Shown: piece by piece, positions 9,758-20,014 of the stretch
Layout of the letters: every line of letters starts with the position of its first letter
Numbering within the stretch: the stretch's first letter is position 1
Assembly (NCBI RefSeq): GCF_015751905.1
Contig: NZ_JADOUF010000001.1
Location: forward strand, 6,076,001 to 6,140,000
Length of the DNA stretch: 64,000 nt
Direction: 5' to 3'
Origin: Longispora fulva
GTDB lineage: Bacteria; Actinomycetota; Actinomycetes; Mycobacteriales; Micromonosporaceae
Made by a program: the position numbers and the translations under genes
The notes under the pieces: generated by a model
Database searches by the model: none
What the model was told of the DNA's origin: nothing
Seen by the model: only the letters and a program-made list of their open reading frames with translations

Positions 9758-9839
9758 GGCCGAATTGTCCCTCAATCTGGCATGGATCGCAGGTATTCAG
9801 TTCCTTGCTTCGTTCCCGACGCTCCAGGACGCTTGAGGG

Positions 9840-10484
9840 GTGTCCTCCCTCACGCGCGGTATCGCACTCCTCGTCACCGCCGCCCTGGTCGGCGGCTGCG
9901 TCCAGCCGGCCACCGGCTCGTCCTCCGACAAACCCAGCAACTCCCCCGAGAAGGCCTCGACCGCCAAGCAGCAGCTCGCGGCCCTGAAGACCGCCGCGTC
10001 GCGGTCCATGGCGGGGTACAGCCGGGAGAAGTTCCCGCACTGGCGCTCCCAGGGCGACGGCTGCGACACCCGCGAGTTCGTCCTGAAGCGCGCGGGCAAG
10101 GCGGTCAAGACCGACAGCGCCTGCAAGGTCACGGCCGGCACCTGGCTCAGTCCGTACGACGACGCGAAGCACACCGTCGCCAACGACATGGACATCGACC
10201 ACATGGTGCCGCTGGCCAACGCCTGGCGCTCCGGGGCCAACGACTGGACGAACGACAAGCGCAGCGACTTCGCCAACGATCTCGACCGACCACAACTCTT
10301 CGCGGTCACAGCTTCCGTGAACCGCGCCAAGGGTGACCAGGATCCTTCCACGTGGAAGCCCCCGAGCCGGGCATACTGGTGCAGTTACGCGGAGAGCTGG
10401 ATCACAGTCAAGTCGTACTGGCAGCTCACCGTCACGGAAGCGGAGCGCACCGCGCTCACCGACATGCTGGGGACGTGCACATGA
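9840..10484 (+). CDS. Secreted HNH-family nuclease lipoprotein
   Basis: The 214-residue protein has a lipoprotein signal (MSSLTRGIALLVTAALVGGC, lipobox Cys20), so it is exported and membrane-anchored. The body carries the HNH core DMDIDHMVPLANAW (116-129) with the Asp-His pair and a later AVTASVNRAKGDQDPSTW segment with the Asn. This is the layout of DUF1524/GmrSD C-terminal-like HNH nucleases that are common as secreted proteins in actinomycetes. Four Cys (CDT, CKV, WCSY, GTCT) could form two disulfides, fitting an extracellular enzyme. It starts with GTG after GAGGGG. The stop overlaps the next gene as ATGA. Confidence 0.8.
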   Translation: MSSLTRGIALLVTAALVGGCVQPATGSSSDKPSNSPEKASTAKQQLAALKTAASRSMAGYSREKFPHWRSQGDGCDTREFVLKRAGKAVKTDSACKVTAGTWLSPYDDAKHTVANDMDIDHMVPLANAWRSGANDWTNDKRSDFANDLDRPQLFAVTASVNRAKGDQDPSTWKPPSRAYWCSYAESWITVKSYWQLTVTEAERTALTDMLGTCT

Positions 10485-10891
10485 CCTCACCCAAGCCTGG
10501 GCCCCCTCCGGGGCGGACCGCCGCACCACCGTCCACCCCTGCCGCTCCGGCGGCACCGGCGCCCCCGCCCGGCGGCACGCCCGCGGCCCCTGCCGCTCCG
10601 CCGGCTCCGGCCGCTCCCGCCGCCCCGGCGGCCGCCACGCCCGCCAAGGTGTTGAAGACCGACATCGTGGCTGGTCCCGGCGGGGTGATGACGGACGAGG
10701 CCGGCGTCGTGACCGGTGACCTGACCCTGTCGACAGCGTCGGAGCACGGCAGCGCGACGGTGAAGGTCCAGTACAAGGACGCCGAGGAGTGGTACACGGT
10801 CACGGGCTCGAAGGTGACGCTGCACAATCCCGCGGACGCGGAGGCGATCCACGCCCTGGCCGTGGGCCTGCTCAACCGCCCGGCCGGCTAG
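10481..10891 (+). CDS. Ala/Pro-rich hypothetical protein coupled to the secreted nuclease
   Basis: ATG 10481 overlaps the nuclease stop (ATGA), so translation is coupled. Of 136 residues the first ~52 are almost only Pro and Ala, and the last ~84 form a compact domain (VLKTDIVAGPGGVMTDEAGVVTG..., TVKVQYKDAEEWYTVTG, EAIHALAVGLLN). There is no signal peptide, so it is probably cytoplasmic. The tight coupling with a secreted nuclease raises the possibility of a companion or immunity-like role, but nothing in the sequence proves it. I do not recognise the domain. Confidence 0.7.
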   Translation: MTSPKPGPPPGRTAAPPSTPAAPAAPAPPPGGTPAAPAAPPAPAAPAAPAAATPAKVLKTDIVAGPGGVMTDEAGVVTGDLTLSTASEHGSATVKVQYKDAEEWYTVTGSKVTLHNPADAEAIHALAVGLLNRPAG

Positions 10892-10956
10892 CCCGAGGCC
10901 GCACGACTGACCAGTCACCGGCGAGCGCTGTCCTCTGGGCCCGACGGTGACGACAT

Positions 10957-10989
10957 TTTCGGGGAACCTGTCGGTCAGGTTCCCCGAAA
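10957..10989. terminator. Hairpin between convergent genes
   Basis: Arms 10957-10970 and 10976-10989 pair perfectly over 14 bp around the loop TCGGT. It lies between the Ala/Pro-rich gene and the end of the peptide transporter operon and probably serves both strands. Confidence 0.8.
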
Positions 10990-10992
10990 GCG

Positions 10993-11993
<1,001 letters not shown>

Positions 11994-11997
<4 letters not shown>

Positions 11998-12983
11998 ACC
12001 CGCTCCTCGTGGCTCACCGGGTTCACGCACCGGCACAGATGCCCCGTGAACGTGTCCTCCAACTCCGGCGCCCCGCCGACGCACCTCTCGACCGCCCGGT
12101 CGCACCGGGGCTGGAACGCGCAGCCCTTCGCCCACGGCAGCGCGTCGCGCACCGACCCGCGGATCGGCCGCAGCGCCTCGTCGACGTCGGCGTCGAGCCG
12201 GGGAATCGACCCCAACAAGCCATGGGTGTACGGATGCCGGGGCGCCGCGAACAACGGCCTCCTCCCGGCCGCCTCGATCACCCGCCCCGAGTAGAGGACG
12301 TTGACGGTGTCGCACAGCCCGGCGACCACCCCGAGATCGTGGGTGATCATGATCATGGAGGTGCCGAACTCCCGGACCAGGTCCTTGAGCAGCTCGAGGA
12401 TCTGCGCCTGGATCGTCACGTCGAGCGCGGTCGTCGGCTCGTCGGCGATCAGGAGCCGGGGCCGGCACGCGACGGCCATCGCGATCAGCGCGCGCTGCCG
12501 CATCCCGCCGGAGAGCTGGTGCGGATACTCCCGCAGCCGACGCTTCGGGTCCGGGATGCCGACCCGGTCGAGCAGTTCGGCCGCCTCCCGGGTCGCAGCG
12601 TCGCCCTTGAGCCCCCGGTGCCGGCGGAGCACCTCGGTGACCTGCAGCCCGATGGAGATCACCGGGTTCAGCGAGGACAGCGGGTCCTGGAAGATCATGG
12701 CCACGTCCCGGCCGCGGACGTCGCGCATGGCGCCCGGGTCGAGCTGGAGCAGGTCGGTGCCCTCGAAAAGGGCCTTGCCGCCGAGTCGGACGCCGCGCCG
12801 GGGCAGCAGCCCCATGATCGCCAGCGACGTCACGCTCTTGCCGCAGCCGGACTCGCCGACCAGGCCGACGATCTTGCCCTCCTCGACCGTGAAGCTCACC
12901 CCGTCGACCGCGAGCACGTCGGGCTCGCCGCGTCGGGTGAACGCCACGGTCAGGTCCTGCACGTCGAGCAGGCTCATGGTCAC
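11994..12983 (-). CDS. Peptide ABC transporter ATP-binding protein (DppD/OppD type)
   Basis: The partner ATPase has 329 residues with Walker [19 protein letters not shown], the signature LSGGMRQR, Walker [13 protein letters not shown] and ITHD. The C-terminal extension [15 protein letters not shown] again has the Cys pattern of oligopeptide importers. GTG 12981-12983 overlaps the permease stop (GTGA). An in-frame ATG at 12977 is an alternative that would remove two residues. Confidence 0.92.
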
Positions 12984-13930
12984 CGCCGGAGCTTCGGGTC
13001 GAGGGCCTCGCGCATCGACTCACCCAGCAGGGTGAACCCGAGCGCCGTGATGATGATCGCGACCGCGGGGAAGATGGACAGCCGGGGCGCGACGGACAGG
13101 TAGCGCTGCGCGTCGGCCAGCATGACCCCCCATTCCGGGTACGACGAGTTGGCGTTGCCCAGCCCGAGGAACGACAGCCCGGCCGCCTCGATGATCGCCA
13201 CGGCCAGGGTCAGCGTGGCCTGCACGATCACGGGTGCGATCGAGTTGGGCACGATGTGGCTGAACACGATCCTGGGCTTGCGGACGCCGAGCGCCGTCGA
13301 GGCCAGCACGTAGTCCGAGTGGGCCTGGGCGAGCATGGAGCCCCGGAGCAGCCGGGCGAAGATCGGCACGTTGATCGTCCCGACGGCGATCATCACCGTG
13401 GGCAGCCCGTTGCCGATCATGGCGGCGAGGCTGATCGCGAGCAATAGGCCCGGTACCGACAGCAGGATGTCGATGAACCGCATGATCACGGAGTCGATCC
13501 AGCCGCCGACCCGGCCACCCAGCCCGGCTGCCGTGCCAGAGGCGATCCCGAGCGCCGCGCCGATGACCAGCCCGAACACCGTCGCCAGCACCCCGACCAG
13601 CAGCGAGATCCGCGCGCCGATCACGAGCCGGCTGAACTCGTCGCGGCCGAGGCTGTCCACGCCGAGCAGGTTGCCGGACCGGGGGCCGGGGAACAGGCCC
13701 ATCGACTCGCTGATGTCGCCCCGCCAGGTCTGGGCGACCGGGTCGTGCGGCGCGAACAGCGGGCCGAGCAGCGCGATCAGCAGGAATACCGCGATGATCA
13801 CGGCGCCGACGATGGCCGTGGGGCTGCGCCGGACCCGCTTGAACGCGACCCGCCACAGGCTCTCGCCGGTCTCCGCCCGGGTGCCGGCCAGCTCGGCGAG
13901 CTGGTCGATCCGGTCCTTCTTCCGACTCAT
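12980..13930 (-). CDS. Peptide ABC transporter permease (DppC type)
   Basis: The 316-residue protein has a cytoplasmic N-terminus, a first helix at about 38-58, then a periplasmic stretch with the DppC-type [18 protein letters not shown] and five further helices. The EAA loop that contacts the ATPases is visible as [21 protein letters not shown]. It forms the heteromeric channel with the DppB-type subunit and overlaps both neighbours by 4 bases. Confidence 0.92.
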   Translation of the reverse strand: MSRKKDRIDQLAELAGTRAETGESLWRVAFKRVRRSPTAIVGAVIIAVFLLIALLGPLFAPHDPVAQTWRGDISESMGLFPGPRSGNLLGVDSLGRDEFSRLVIGARISLLVGVLATVFGLVIGAALGIASGTAAGLGGRVGGWIDSVIMRFIDILLSVPGLLLAISLAAMIGNGLPTVMIAVGTINVPIFARLLRGSMLAQAHSDYVLASTALGVRKPRIVFSHIVPNSIAPVIVQATLTLAVAIIEAAGLSFLGLGNANSSYPEWGVMLADAQRYLSVAPRLSIFPAVAIIITALGFTLLGESMREALDPKLRR

Positions 13931-14931
13931 CGCACCCTCACCCGTGGGTCGATCAATCCATAGGAGACGTCCACGGCGAGGTTCACCAGGACGTAGACGA
14001 GCGCGATCATCATGATGAAGCCCATCAGTACCGGATAGTCGCGGAACTCGATGGAGTCCCGCAGGAACGAGCCGATCCCGCCGAACGCGAACACCGTCTC
14101 CGTCAGCACCGCGCCGGACAGCAGCCCGCCGACCGCCAGGCCGATGACCGTGGCCACCGGGAGCAGGGCGTTGCGCAGGATGTGCCGGCCGCGCACGGTC
14201 CGCTCGGTCAGGCCCTTGGCCTCGGCGGTGCGCACGTAGTCCTCGCCGACGACCTCCAGGACACTGGCCCGGGTCATCCGCACGATGATCGCGAACGGGA
14301 TGCTCGCCAGGGCGATCCCCGGCAGCACCAGGTGCAGCAGCGCGTCACCGGCCGCGTCCCACTCCCGGGTGATCAACCCGTCGAGGACGAACATGCCGGT
14401 CACGTGGGTGGCCTCGAGCAGGTCGCTCTGCCGGCCGGAGGACGGGAAGACGTGCAGGTACTCGGAGAAGATCGCCTTGAGCACGTAGGCGAGGAAGAAC
14501 ACCGGCACGCACACGCCGAGCAGCGAGCCCATCACCGTGCCGTTGTCGAGCCAGCTCCCCCGGCGGCGGGCGGCCATGTAGCCCAGCGGGATGCCGATCC
14601 CGATCGCGATGACCAGGGCTGTGACCGTCAACTCCAGGGTCGCCGGGAACCGTTGGCCGAACTCGGTCATCACCGGCCGGCCGGTCTGGATCGAGGTACC
14701 GAAGTCGAAGGCCACGAGCTTGCGCATGAACCGGCCGTACTGCACCCAGATCGGCTCGTCGAGGCCGAGGGACGCCCGGATCTGGGCCCGGCGCTCCTCG
14801 GTGGCCCGCTCGCCCAGGATCGAGGTCTCGGGGCCGCCGGGCAGCCGGTGCAGCCAGATGAACAGGAGCAACGACAGGCCGAACATGGTCGGTACCAGTT
14901 GCAGCAGCCGCCGGACGATGAAGCGAATCAA
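13927..14931 (-). CDS. Peptide ABC transporter permease (DppB type)
   Basis: The product has 334 residues if TTG 14929-14931 is used. It begins LIRFIVRRLLQLVPTMFGLS, the standard DppB opening, and has six membrane helices and the EAA loop RTAEAKGLTERTVRGRHILRN. TTG is preferred because GGAGG (14938-14942 on the minus strand) lies 6 bases away. The longer GTG 14958 start would lie inside a strong hairpin. The stop overlaps dppC. Confidence 0.9.
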   Translation of the reverse strand: MIRFIVRRLLQLVPTMFGLSLLLFIWLHRLPGGPETSILGERATEERRAQIRASLGLDEPIWVQYGRFMRKLVAFDFGTSIQTGRPVMTEFGQRFPATLELTVTALVIAIGIGIPLGYMAARRRGSWLDNGTVMGSLLGVCVPVFFLAYVLKAIFSEYLHVFPSSGRQSDLLEATHVTGMFVLDGLITREWDAAGDALLHLVLPGIALASIPFAIIVRMTRASVLEVVGEDYVRTAEAKGLTERTVRGRHILRNALLPVATVIGLAVGGLLSGAVLTETVFAFGGIGSFLRDSIEFRDYPVLMGFIMMIALVYVLVNLAVDVSYGLIDPRVRVR

Positions 14932-14951
14932 GAGGGACCTCCAGGACCGGC

Positions 14952-14981
14952 GCGGCACCCCTGATCGCTCAGGGGTGCCGC
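14952..14981 (-). terminator. Intercistronic hairpin between binding protein and permease genes
   Basis: Arms 14952-14964 and 14969-14981 pair perfectly over 13 bp around TCGC. It lies just after the substrate-binding gene in the direction of transcription. Such hairpins usually let the binding protein be made in excess over the permeases by partial termination or mRNA protection. Confidence 0.75.
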
Positions 14982-14992
14982 AACCGTGGCCG

Positions 14993-16648
14993 TCAGGACG
15001 TGAACTCGGCCGTGTAGAACTTCTCGTCGGTCAGCGGGCTCGGCTTGACGCCCTTGACGTTCTTGGCGAACGCGATCGACGGCGGGGAGGAGGACAGCGG
15101 CACACCGGGGAGGAACTCCATGATCTGCTTGTTGATGTCCTTGTACATCTCGATCCGCTTCTCGCGGCTCGGCTCGATGTCCACCTTCGCCAGGGCGTCG
15201 CGCAGAGCGACGTTGTCGAAGCTCCACTCGGGCTTCTGCCGGCCGAAGAACGTGCCGACGAAGTTGTAGCCCTCGTTGTAGTCACCGGTCCAGCCGACGA
15301 TCCACAGGTCCGGCTTGCCGGCCCGGACGTCGTCCAGGTAGGTCGGCGACCACTTCTCCGGCACCGGGGTCACCTTGATCCCGGCCTCTTCCAGCCCGGC
15401 CTTGAGGATCTCGAAGATGTCCTTCGGGTTCGGCATGTACGGCCGGGTGACCTCGGTCGGGTAGTAGAACTTCAGCTCGACCCCGGTCGCGCCGGCCTCG
15501 GCCAGCAGGCTCTTGGCCTTGGCGACGTCGTGCGGGTACTTCTTCACGTCCGACGCGTAGCCCTCGACCGAGTCCGGCATGAACTGGTCGGCGACCTTGG
15601 CACCGTTCGGCAGCTTCGACTTGACCAGCGCCTCGCGGTCCACCGCGTAGGCGATGGCCTGCCGGACCCTGACGTCGGCGAGCTTCGGGTTGTCCTGACC
15701 CATGCCCAGGTAGAGGATGTTGAACGGCGGGCGGGCCGGGACGTCGAAGCCCTTGCTGGTCAGCGAGGGCACGTCGGCCGGGGCGACCAGGTCGTAGCCC
15801 TGGATCTCACCGGCTTCGAGGGCCTGGCGACGGGCGTTCTCGTCCGGGATCGCGCGGAAGATCAGCTTGGCGATCTTGGCCTTGTCACCCCAGTAGCCGT
15901 CGTTGCGCTCCATGGTGATCTTCTTGTTCGCCCGGTCCCAGCTGACGAACTTGAACGGGCCGGTGCCCACCATCTTCTCGAGCGCGTACTTCGGGTACGT
16001 CAGGTTCTTGGCGTCCCCGCTCATCGACTCGTTCGCGTACTCCGCGAGGGCCTTCGGGCTCTGGATCGACATCGCCGGCAGCGTGAACGCGCCCGGCAGC
16101 CGGCTCGTCGGCTTGTTCAGGGAGATCACCGCGGTGTTCGAGTCCTTCGCGGCGCAGCTCTTGAAGTTCGACGGCGGCGCGGTCGGGCTCTCGCTCTTCG
16201 CGAAGCCGCCGAAGGTGTCCAGCCAGTACTCCGCGACGTTCTGGTACAGGCCGGTGAAGTTGAACCAACGGTTGAAGTTCTGGCAGACCGCGTCGGCGTT
16301 GAAGTCCGTGCCATCGTGGAACTTGACGCCCTTGCGCAGGTTGAACGTCCACACCGTGCCATCCGGGGAGACGTCCCACTTCTCGGCGAGGCGGGGCACG
16401 AGCTTCGCGGAACCCTGCTCGTTGCCGATCAGGGTCTCCAGGACCTGCCGCGGCGGACGGTAGGTCTCGCCGTCCGTGGCCAGGGCCGGGTCCAGCACCT
16501 TGGGCTCGCCCGCGGTACCGAAGACGAGGGTCTTGTCCTTGCTGGTCGAACTGTTATCGCGCTTGCTCTCGGCGCAACCGGCGATGCCGACGGTCAATGC
16601 CGCGATCGCCGCGACCGCGCAAGCGGTCCTGAACCTGCTTCGTTGCAT
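14993..16648 (-). CDS. Peptide ABC transporter substrate-binding lipoprotein (DppA/OppA type)
   Basis: The 551-residue protein starts MQRSRFRTACAVAAIAA and has a lipoprotein signal with lipobox VGIAGC (Cys25). The mature part shows the SBP family 5 features: LVPRLAEKWDVSPDGTVWTFNLRKGVKFHDG, then NKKITMERNDGYWG and the RQAIAYAVDREALV region. It captures peptides outside the membrane for the DppBC channel. ATG 16646-16648 is preceded by GAGGTGG; the longer frame to 16729 would hide the signal. It is the first gene of the operon. A divergent phosphodiesterase gene starts 149 bases away. Confidence 0.93.
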   Translation of the reverse strand: MQRSRFRTACAVAAIAALTVGIAGCAESKRDNSSTSKDKTLVFGTAGEPKVLDPALATDGETYRPPRQVLETLIGNEQGSAKLVPRLAEKWDVSPDGTVWTFNLRKGVKFHDGTDFNADAVCQNFNRWFNFTGLYQNVAEYWLDTFGGFAKSESPTAPPSNFKSCAAKDSNTAVISLNKPTSRLPGAFTLPAMSIQSPKALAEYANESMSGDAKNLTYPKYALEKMVGTGPFKFVSWDRANKKITMERNDGYWGDKAKIAKLIFRAIPDENARRQALEAGEIQGYDLVAPADVPSLTSKGFDVPARPPFNILYLGMGQDNPKLADVRVRQAIAYAVDREALVKSKLPNGAKVADQFMPDSVEGYASDVKKYPHDVAKAKSLLAEAGATGVELKFYYPTEVTRPYMPNPKDIFEILKAGLEEAGIKVTPVPEKWSPTYLDDVRAGKPDLWIVGWTGDYNEGYNFVGTFFGRQKPEWSFDNVALRDALAKVDIEPSREKRIEMYKDINKQIMEFLPGVPLSSSPPSIAFAKNVKGVKPSPLTDEKFYTAEFTS

Positions 16649-16796
16649 GATTCCACCTCGGCTGTGACTGGGGTCACTCTCTGGAAGGCACCTTAGTGGC
16701 CACAGGAGGCGGGAGGAATAGATGGCCATAGGTCGTGGTCAAATTGTGCCCTGTGTCACTCTCGGTAGTGGACGCCGGGTTGTGCGAGGCTGGGGC

Positions 16797-17642
16797 ATGG
16801 CCTTCTCACCCAGCCGCCGGATCGTCGTGTTCGGAGTCGACGGCGTCCGGACCGACACCCTCGCGGCGGCGCGCACCCCCCGGATCGACGCGATCGCCGC
16901 CGACGGCTTCCACGTCGCGTTCGAGCTGAACGACCTCGCGCCCACCGTCTCCGGGCCGGGCTGGTCCAACGTAGCCACCGGGGTCTGGGCCGACAAGCAC
17001 AACATCGACGGCAACATCTTCGCCGACCACCGGCTCGCCGACTACCCGGACTTCCTCACCCGGCTGCGCACCGCCTGGCCGGAGATCCGGACCTACGCCG
17101 CCGCCGACTGGCCGCCGTTGGTCGGTCCCGACTGCGAGGGCCCCGTGTTCGCCAACCCCCATCGGGTACTGCGGCTGGAAGCCTCCTCCCATGACTACGA
17201 CTCGACCGGGGCCGACATCGCACTCGACGCCGCCCGCACGCTCGGCGAGGGCGACTACCACGCGGCGTTCGTCTACTTCGGCGAGCCGGACGAGATCTGC
17301 CACCACGAGGGCGTCACGCCGAACTACCTGGCGGCGGTGGAGCGGGCCGACGCGCGGATCGGCCAGGTGCTCGACGCGATCCGGGCCCGCCCCGGGTACG
17401 CGGCGGAGGAGTGGACGTTCGTCGTCGTCACCGACCACGGGCACATCGACACGGGCGGGCACGGCGGGCGGGACCCGTGGGAGGCGCGGGCGTGGATCGC
17501 TGCCAGTGGGCCCGGGATTCCGACGGGCGAGGTGACCGCCGAACACGCGGACATCGCGCCGAGCGTGTTCGCGGCCCTGGGCCTGGACGTCGAGGCGGAG
17601 TGGGGCCTGGAAGGCGTCCCGTTCGGCCAGCGGAAGGCCTGA
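16797..17642 (+). CDS. Type I phosphodiesterase / nucleotide pyrophosphatase-like enzyme
   Basis: The 281-residue protein of the alkaline-phosphatase superfamily shows the first metal Asp in IVVFGVDGVRTD, a nucleophile region APTVSGPGWSNVATG, a GEPDEICHHEG segment with further ligands, and TDHGHIDTGGHGG with the DHG metal motif. No signal peptide is seen, so it is probably cytoplasmic. Family members split phosphodiesters such as nucleotides or glycerophosphodiesters; the substrate is unknown. The ORF extends upstream, but ATG 16797 is where family similarity starts. The next gene begins 1 base after its stop. Confidence 0.8.
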   Translation: MAFSPSRRIVVFGVDGVRTDTLAAARTPRIDAIAADGFHVAFELNDLAPTVSGPGWSNVATGVWADKHNIDGNIFADHRLADYPDFLTRLRTAWPEIRTYAAADWPPLVGPDCEGPVFANPHRVLRLEASSHDYDSTGADIALDAARTLGEGDYHAAFVYFGEPDEICHHEGVTPNYLAAVERADARIGQVLDAIRARPGYAAEEWTFVVVTDHGHIDTGGHGGRDPWEARAWIAASGPGIPTGEVTAEHADIAPSVFAALGLDVEAEWGLEGVPFGQRKA

Positions 17643-17643
17643 C

Positions 17644-18492
17644 GTGGAGCGCTTCCGGTCCTGGGACGGCACCGAGCTCAGCTTCCGGCTGATCGGTTCC
17701 GGCCCGCCGCTGGTCTGCGTGCCGGGCGGGCCGGGCCAGGCCGTCGAGTACCTGGCCGATCTCGGGGGGCTGTCCGCGCACCGGACACTCGTCCTGCTCG
17801 ACAACCGGGGCACCGGCGCGTCGGAGGTACCGGCGGACCCAGGGACCTACCGGGTCGACCGGCTCCCCGAGGACGTCGAGGCGCTGCGCGCGCACCTCGG
17901 CCTCGACCGGATGGACCTGTTCGGGCACTCCGCGAGTGGCGGCGTCTGCATGCTCTACGCCGCGCGGTATCCGCACCGGCTCGACCGCCTCGTGCTGGTC
18001 GACCCGTCCCTGCGGGTGACCGGCATCCAGTCCGACGTGGGCGTCGAGGAGGTGCTGGCCGAGCGGGCGGCGGAGCCGTGGTTCGCGGAAGCGGTCGCGG
18101 CGCTGACCGCGGAGGCCGGCACCCCGGAGGAGTTGGAACGCTACCGCTGGCTGTCGGCCCCGCTGCTCTACGGCGCGTGGAACGCCGCGGCGCAGGCCCA
18201 GGCCGCCGCCGAGCCGGGGCAGTTCGCGGCACCAGCGACCGACGGGTTCTACGCGGACTTCGAGCCCGACCCGACCCTGCCGGCGCGGCTCGCGGACCTG
18301 CCGACCCCCGTGCTGCTGGTGGTCGGCGAGCACGACATCTGGCCCACCCGGGAGGCGGTGCGCGCGCTGGCGGACCTGTTCGGGAACGCCGACCTGGTGG
18401 TACTGCCGGGAGCCGGGCACTTCCCGTGGGTGGACGACCCGGCGGCGTTCGCGGCCACCGTGGCGTCGTTCCTCACCGGCGCGGCCGGATAG
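17644..18492 (+). CDS. Alpha/beta hydrolase, proline iminopeptidase-like
   Basis: The 282-residue protein has the fold markers of an alpha/beta hydrolase. These are an oxyanion PGGPG motif near residue 28, LLDNRGTGAS, the nucleophile elbow GHSASG, an acid in VVGEHDIWP and the catalytic His in PGAGHFPWVD. The PGGPG and DNRGTG pair is typical of proline iminopeptidase-type peptidases, but esterases share it. GTG 17644 follows the upstream stop directly, so it is cotranscribed with the phosphodiesterase. Confidence 0.8.
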   Translation: MERFRSWDGTELSFRLIGSGPPLVCVPGGPGQAVEYLADLGGLSAHRTLVLLDNRGTGASEVPADPGTYRVDRLPEDVEALRAHLGLDRMDLFGHSASGGVCMLYAARYPHRLDRLVLVDPSLRVTGIQSDVGVEEVLAERAAEPWFAEAVAALTAEAGTPEELERYRWLSAPLLYGAWNAAAQAQAAAEPGQFAAPATDGFYADFEPDPTLPARLADLPTPVLLVVGEHDIWPTREAVRALADLFGNADLVVLPGAGHFPWVDDPAAFAATVASFLTGAAG

Positions 18493-18515
18493 CCGGGTCC
18501 CGACCACCGGCGGCA

Positions 18516-18577
18516 CCGGACAGCCAGGGCCGGACGATGGGCGGGGCCGGACAGCCCGGGCCGGACCATGGGCGGGA
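18516..18577. repeat. Two tandem copies of a 31-bp unit
   Basis: Units 18516-18546 and 18547-18577 differ at 3 of 31 positions. Each carries CCGGACAGCC and GATGGGCGGG-like blocks. They lie between the hydrolase and recR (which converge). No coding or protein-binding role is evident. Confidence 0.65.
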
Positions 18578-18597
18578 CCCCACCGGGACCGCCGGGG

Positions 18598-19191
18598 CTA
18601 GACGGTGCGCCGGCCCTCGAAGGCCCGGCCGAGGGTGATCTCGTCCGCGTACTCCAGGTCGCCGCCCACCGGCAGGCCACTCGCCAACCGGCTCACGATC
18701 AGCCCCATCGGCTTGACCAGCAGCGCCAGGTACGTCGCTGTCGCCTCGCCCTCGGTGTTCGGGTCGGTGGCCAGGATCAGCTCCTTCACCTCGCCGCCCC
18801 GCAACCGGAGGAGCAGCTCGCGGATCCGCAGCTGGTCGGGGCCGATGCCCTCCAGTGGGTTGATCGCGCCACCCAGCACGTGGTACTTGCCGCGGAACTC
18901 GCCCGTCCGCTCGATCGCGACGACGTCCTTGGGCTCCTCGACCACGCAGATCACCTCGGTGCCCCGGCGGGGGTCCCGGCAGATCCGGCAGCTGTCGTTC
19001 TCCGAGACGTTGAAGCACACGTCGCAGAACCGGACCAGCTCCTTCACCCTGTTCAGGGCGGCGGACAGCCGGTGCACGTCGGCGTTGTCGGCGGCGAGAA
19101 TGTGGAACGCGAGCCGCTGGGCGCTCTTCGGGCCGATGCCCGGCAGCTGCCCCAACTCGTCGATCAGGTCCTGGATCGCACCCTCGTACAC
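18598..19191 (-). CDS. recR: Recombination protein RecR
   Basis: The 197-residue protein has the RecR layout: an N-terminal helix-hairpin-helix ([20 protein letters not shown]), a C4 zinc finger ([16 protein letters not shown]) and a Toprim domain with VVEEPKDV and [13 protein letters not shown]. With RecF and RecO it loads RecA at gapped DNA. It starts with GTG 19191, 3 bases after ybaB. Standard order with ybaB and dnaX. Confidence 0.97.
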   Translation of the reverse strand: MYEGAIQDLIDELGQLPGIGPKSAQRLAFHILAADNADVHRLSAALNRVKELVRFCDVCFNVSENDSCRICRDPRRGTEVICVVEEPKDVVAIERTGEFRGKYHVLGGAINPLEGIGPDQLRIRELLLRLRGGEVKELILATDPNTEGEATATYLALLVKPMGLIVSRLASGLPVGGDLEYADEITLGRAFEGRRTV

Positions 19192-19194
19192 GGC

Positions 19195-19512
19195 CTACAT
19201 CCCCGGGAGACCGAGGCCACCGAGCGCGCCGGTGATCGGTCCCATGATCTTCTCGGTGAGCTTCTGGGCCTCGCCGTTGGCCACGTGCACGGCCGCGATG
19301 ATGAGGTCCTCGAGGGTCTCGACGTCGTCGGCGTCCACGACCTTCGGGTCGATCTTGATGCTGCGGAGCTCCCCGGCGCCCGTCACGACGGCCGTCACCA
19401 GGCCACCGCCGGAACTGCCGCTGACCTCGGTCTCGGCGAGCTGCTGCTGGGCCGCCGCCACCTGCTGCTGCATCTGGGCAGCCTGCTGCATGATCTTCTG
19501 CATGTTCGCCAT
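19195..19512 (-). CDS. ybaB: YbaB/EbfC nucleoid-associated protein
   Basis: The 105-residue dimeric DNA-binding protein has a Gln-rich N-terminal helix (MQKIMQQAAQMQQQVAAAQQQLA), the conserved SGGGLVTAVVTG strand and the LEDLIIAAV helix. It is nearly always encoded next to recR and dnaX. It is followed 3 bases later by recR. Confidence 0.95.
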   Translation of the reverse strand: MANMQKIMQQAAQMQQQVAAAQQQLAETEVSGSSGGGLVTAVVTGAGELRSIKIDPKVVDADDVETLEDLIIAAVHVANGEAQKLTEKIMGPITGALGGLGLPGM

Positions 19513-19546
19513 GGCGGCTCCCCCTCTGTCGGTATCGCCACTCAGC

Positions 19547-20014
19547 CTATCGTCCCTTTCGGGAGCCCCCGGCCGCGCGGGCGACCCGGCCGGGGTCGGG
19601 CAGCAGCCACACCACGATCCAGCCGAGGCCGGCGAGCAGGACGAGGAGCCCGGCGACGGTCAGGGTGACCTGGCCGCCCAGCGGCAGCGGGTCGTTGGAG
19701 AAGGCGCACCGGGTGGGGCGCTGCGGGTCGTAGCGGATCCGCCACCCCTTGCCCGCCCCCGGCGGCACGCCGTCCACCCGGCCGCAGCGCACCAGCTCGC
19801 CACGGGGGTCGCTGTACTCGAGCACCCAGGTCTGTCCCCCCTGGCGGGTCCTCGGCCCCTCGACGGACACCCCGGTCGTCTCCACGCCCCGGTCCCGCAG
19901 GCCCGACGTGACGGACCAGTTCCACAGTCCCAAAGTCGCGGCGAACAGGCCGATCAGCGCGACGACCACGGACGCCGAGTGCGGGGACCTGGCGCTACCT
20001 GACAACCGTGACAT
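19547..20014 (-). CDS. DUF3592-like membrane protein
   Basis: The 155-residue protein has two membrane helices (about 14-34 and 113-138) flanking an extracytoplasmic domain with VETTGVSVEGPR, TWVLEYSDPRGELV and RIRYDPQRPTRC. That arrangement is typical of DUF3592 proteins of unknown role. Its start overlaps the end of the RDD gene by 20 bases. It lies upstream of ybaB on the same strand. Confidence 0.6.
   Translation of the reverse strand: MSRLSGSARSPHSASVVVALIGLFAATLGLWNWSVTSGLRDRGVETTGVSVEGPRTRQGGQTWVLEYSDPRGELVRCGRVDGVPPGAGKGWRIRYDPQRPTRCAFSNDPLPLGGQVTLTVAGLLVLLAGLGWIVVWLLPDPGRVARAAGGSRKGR

Noticed and set aside
10487-10640. Repeat array in the Ala/Pro-rich stretch
   Set aside because: The CCG/GCC repetition is explained by coding for Pro and Ala in the N-terminus of the 10481 gene; units are not regular.
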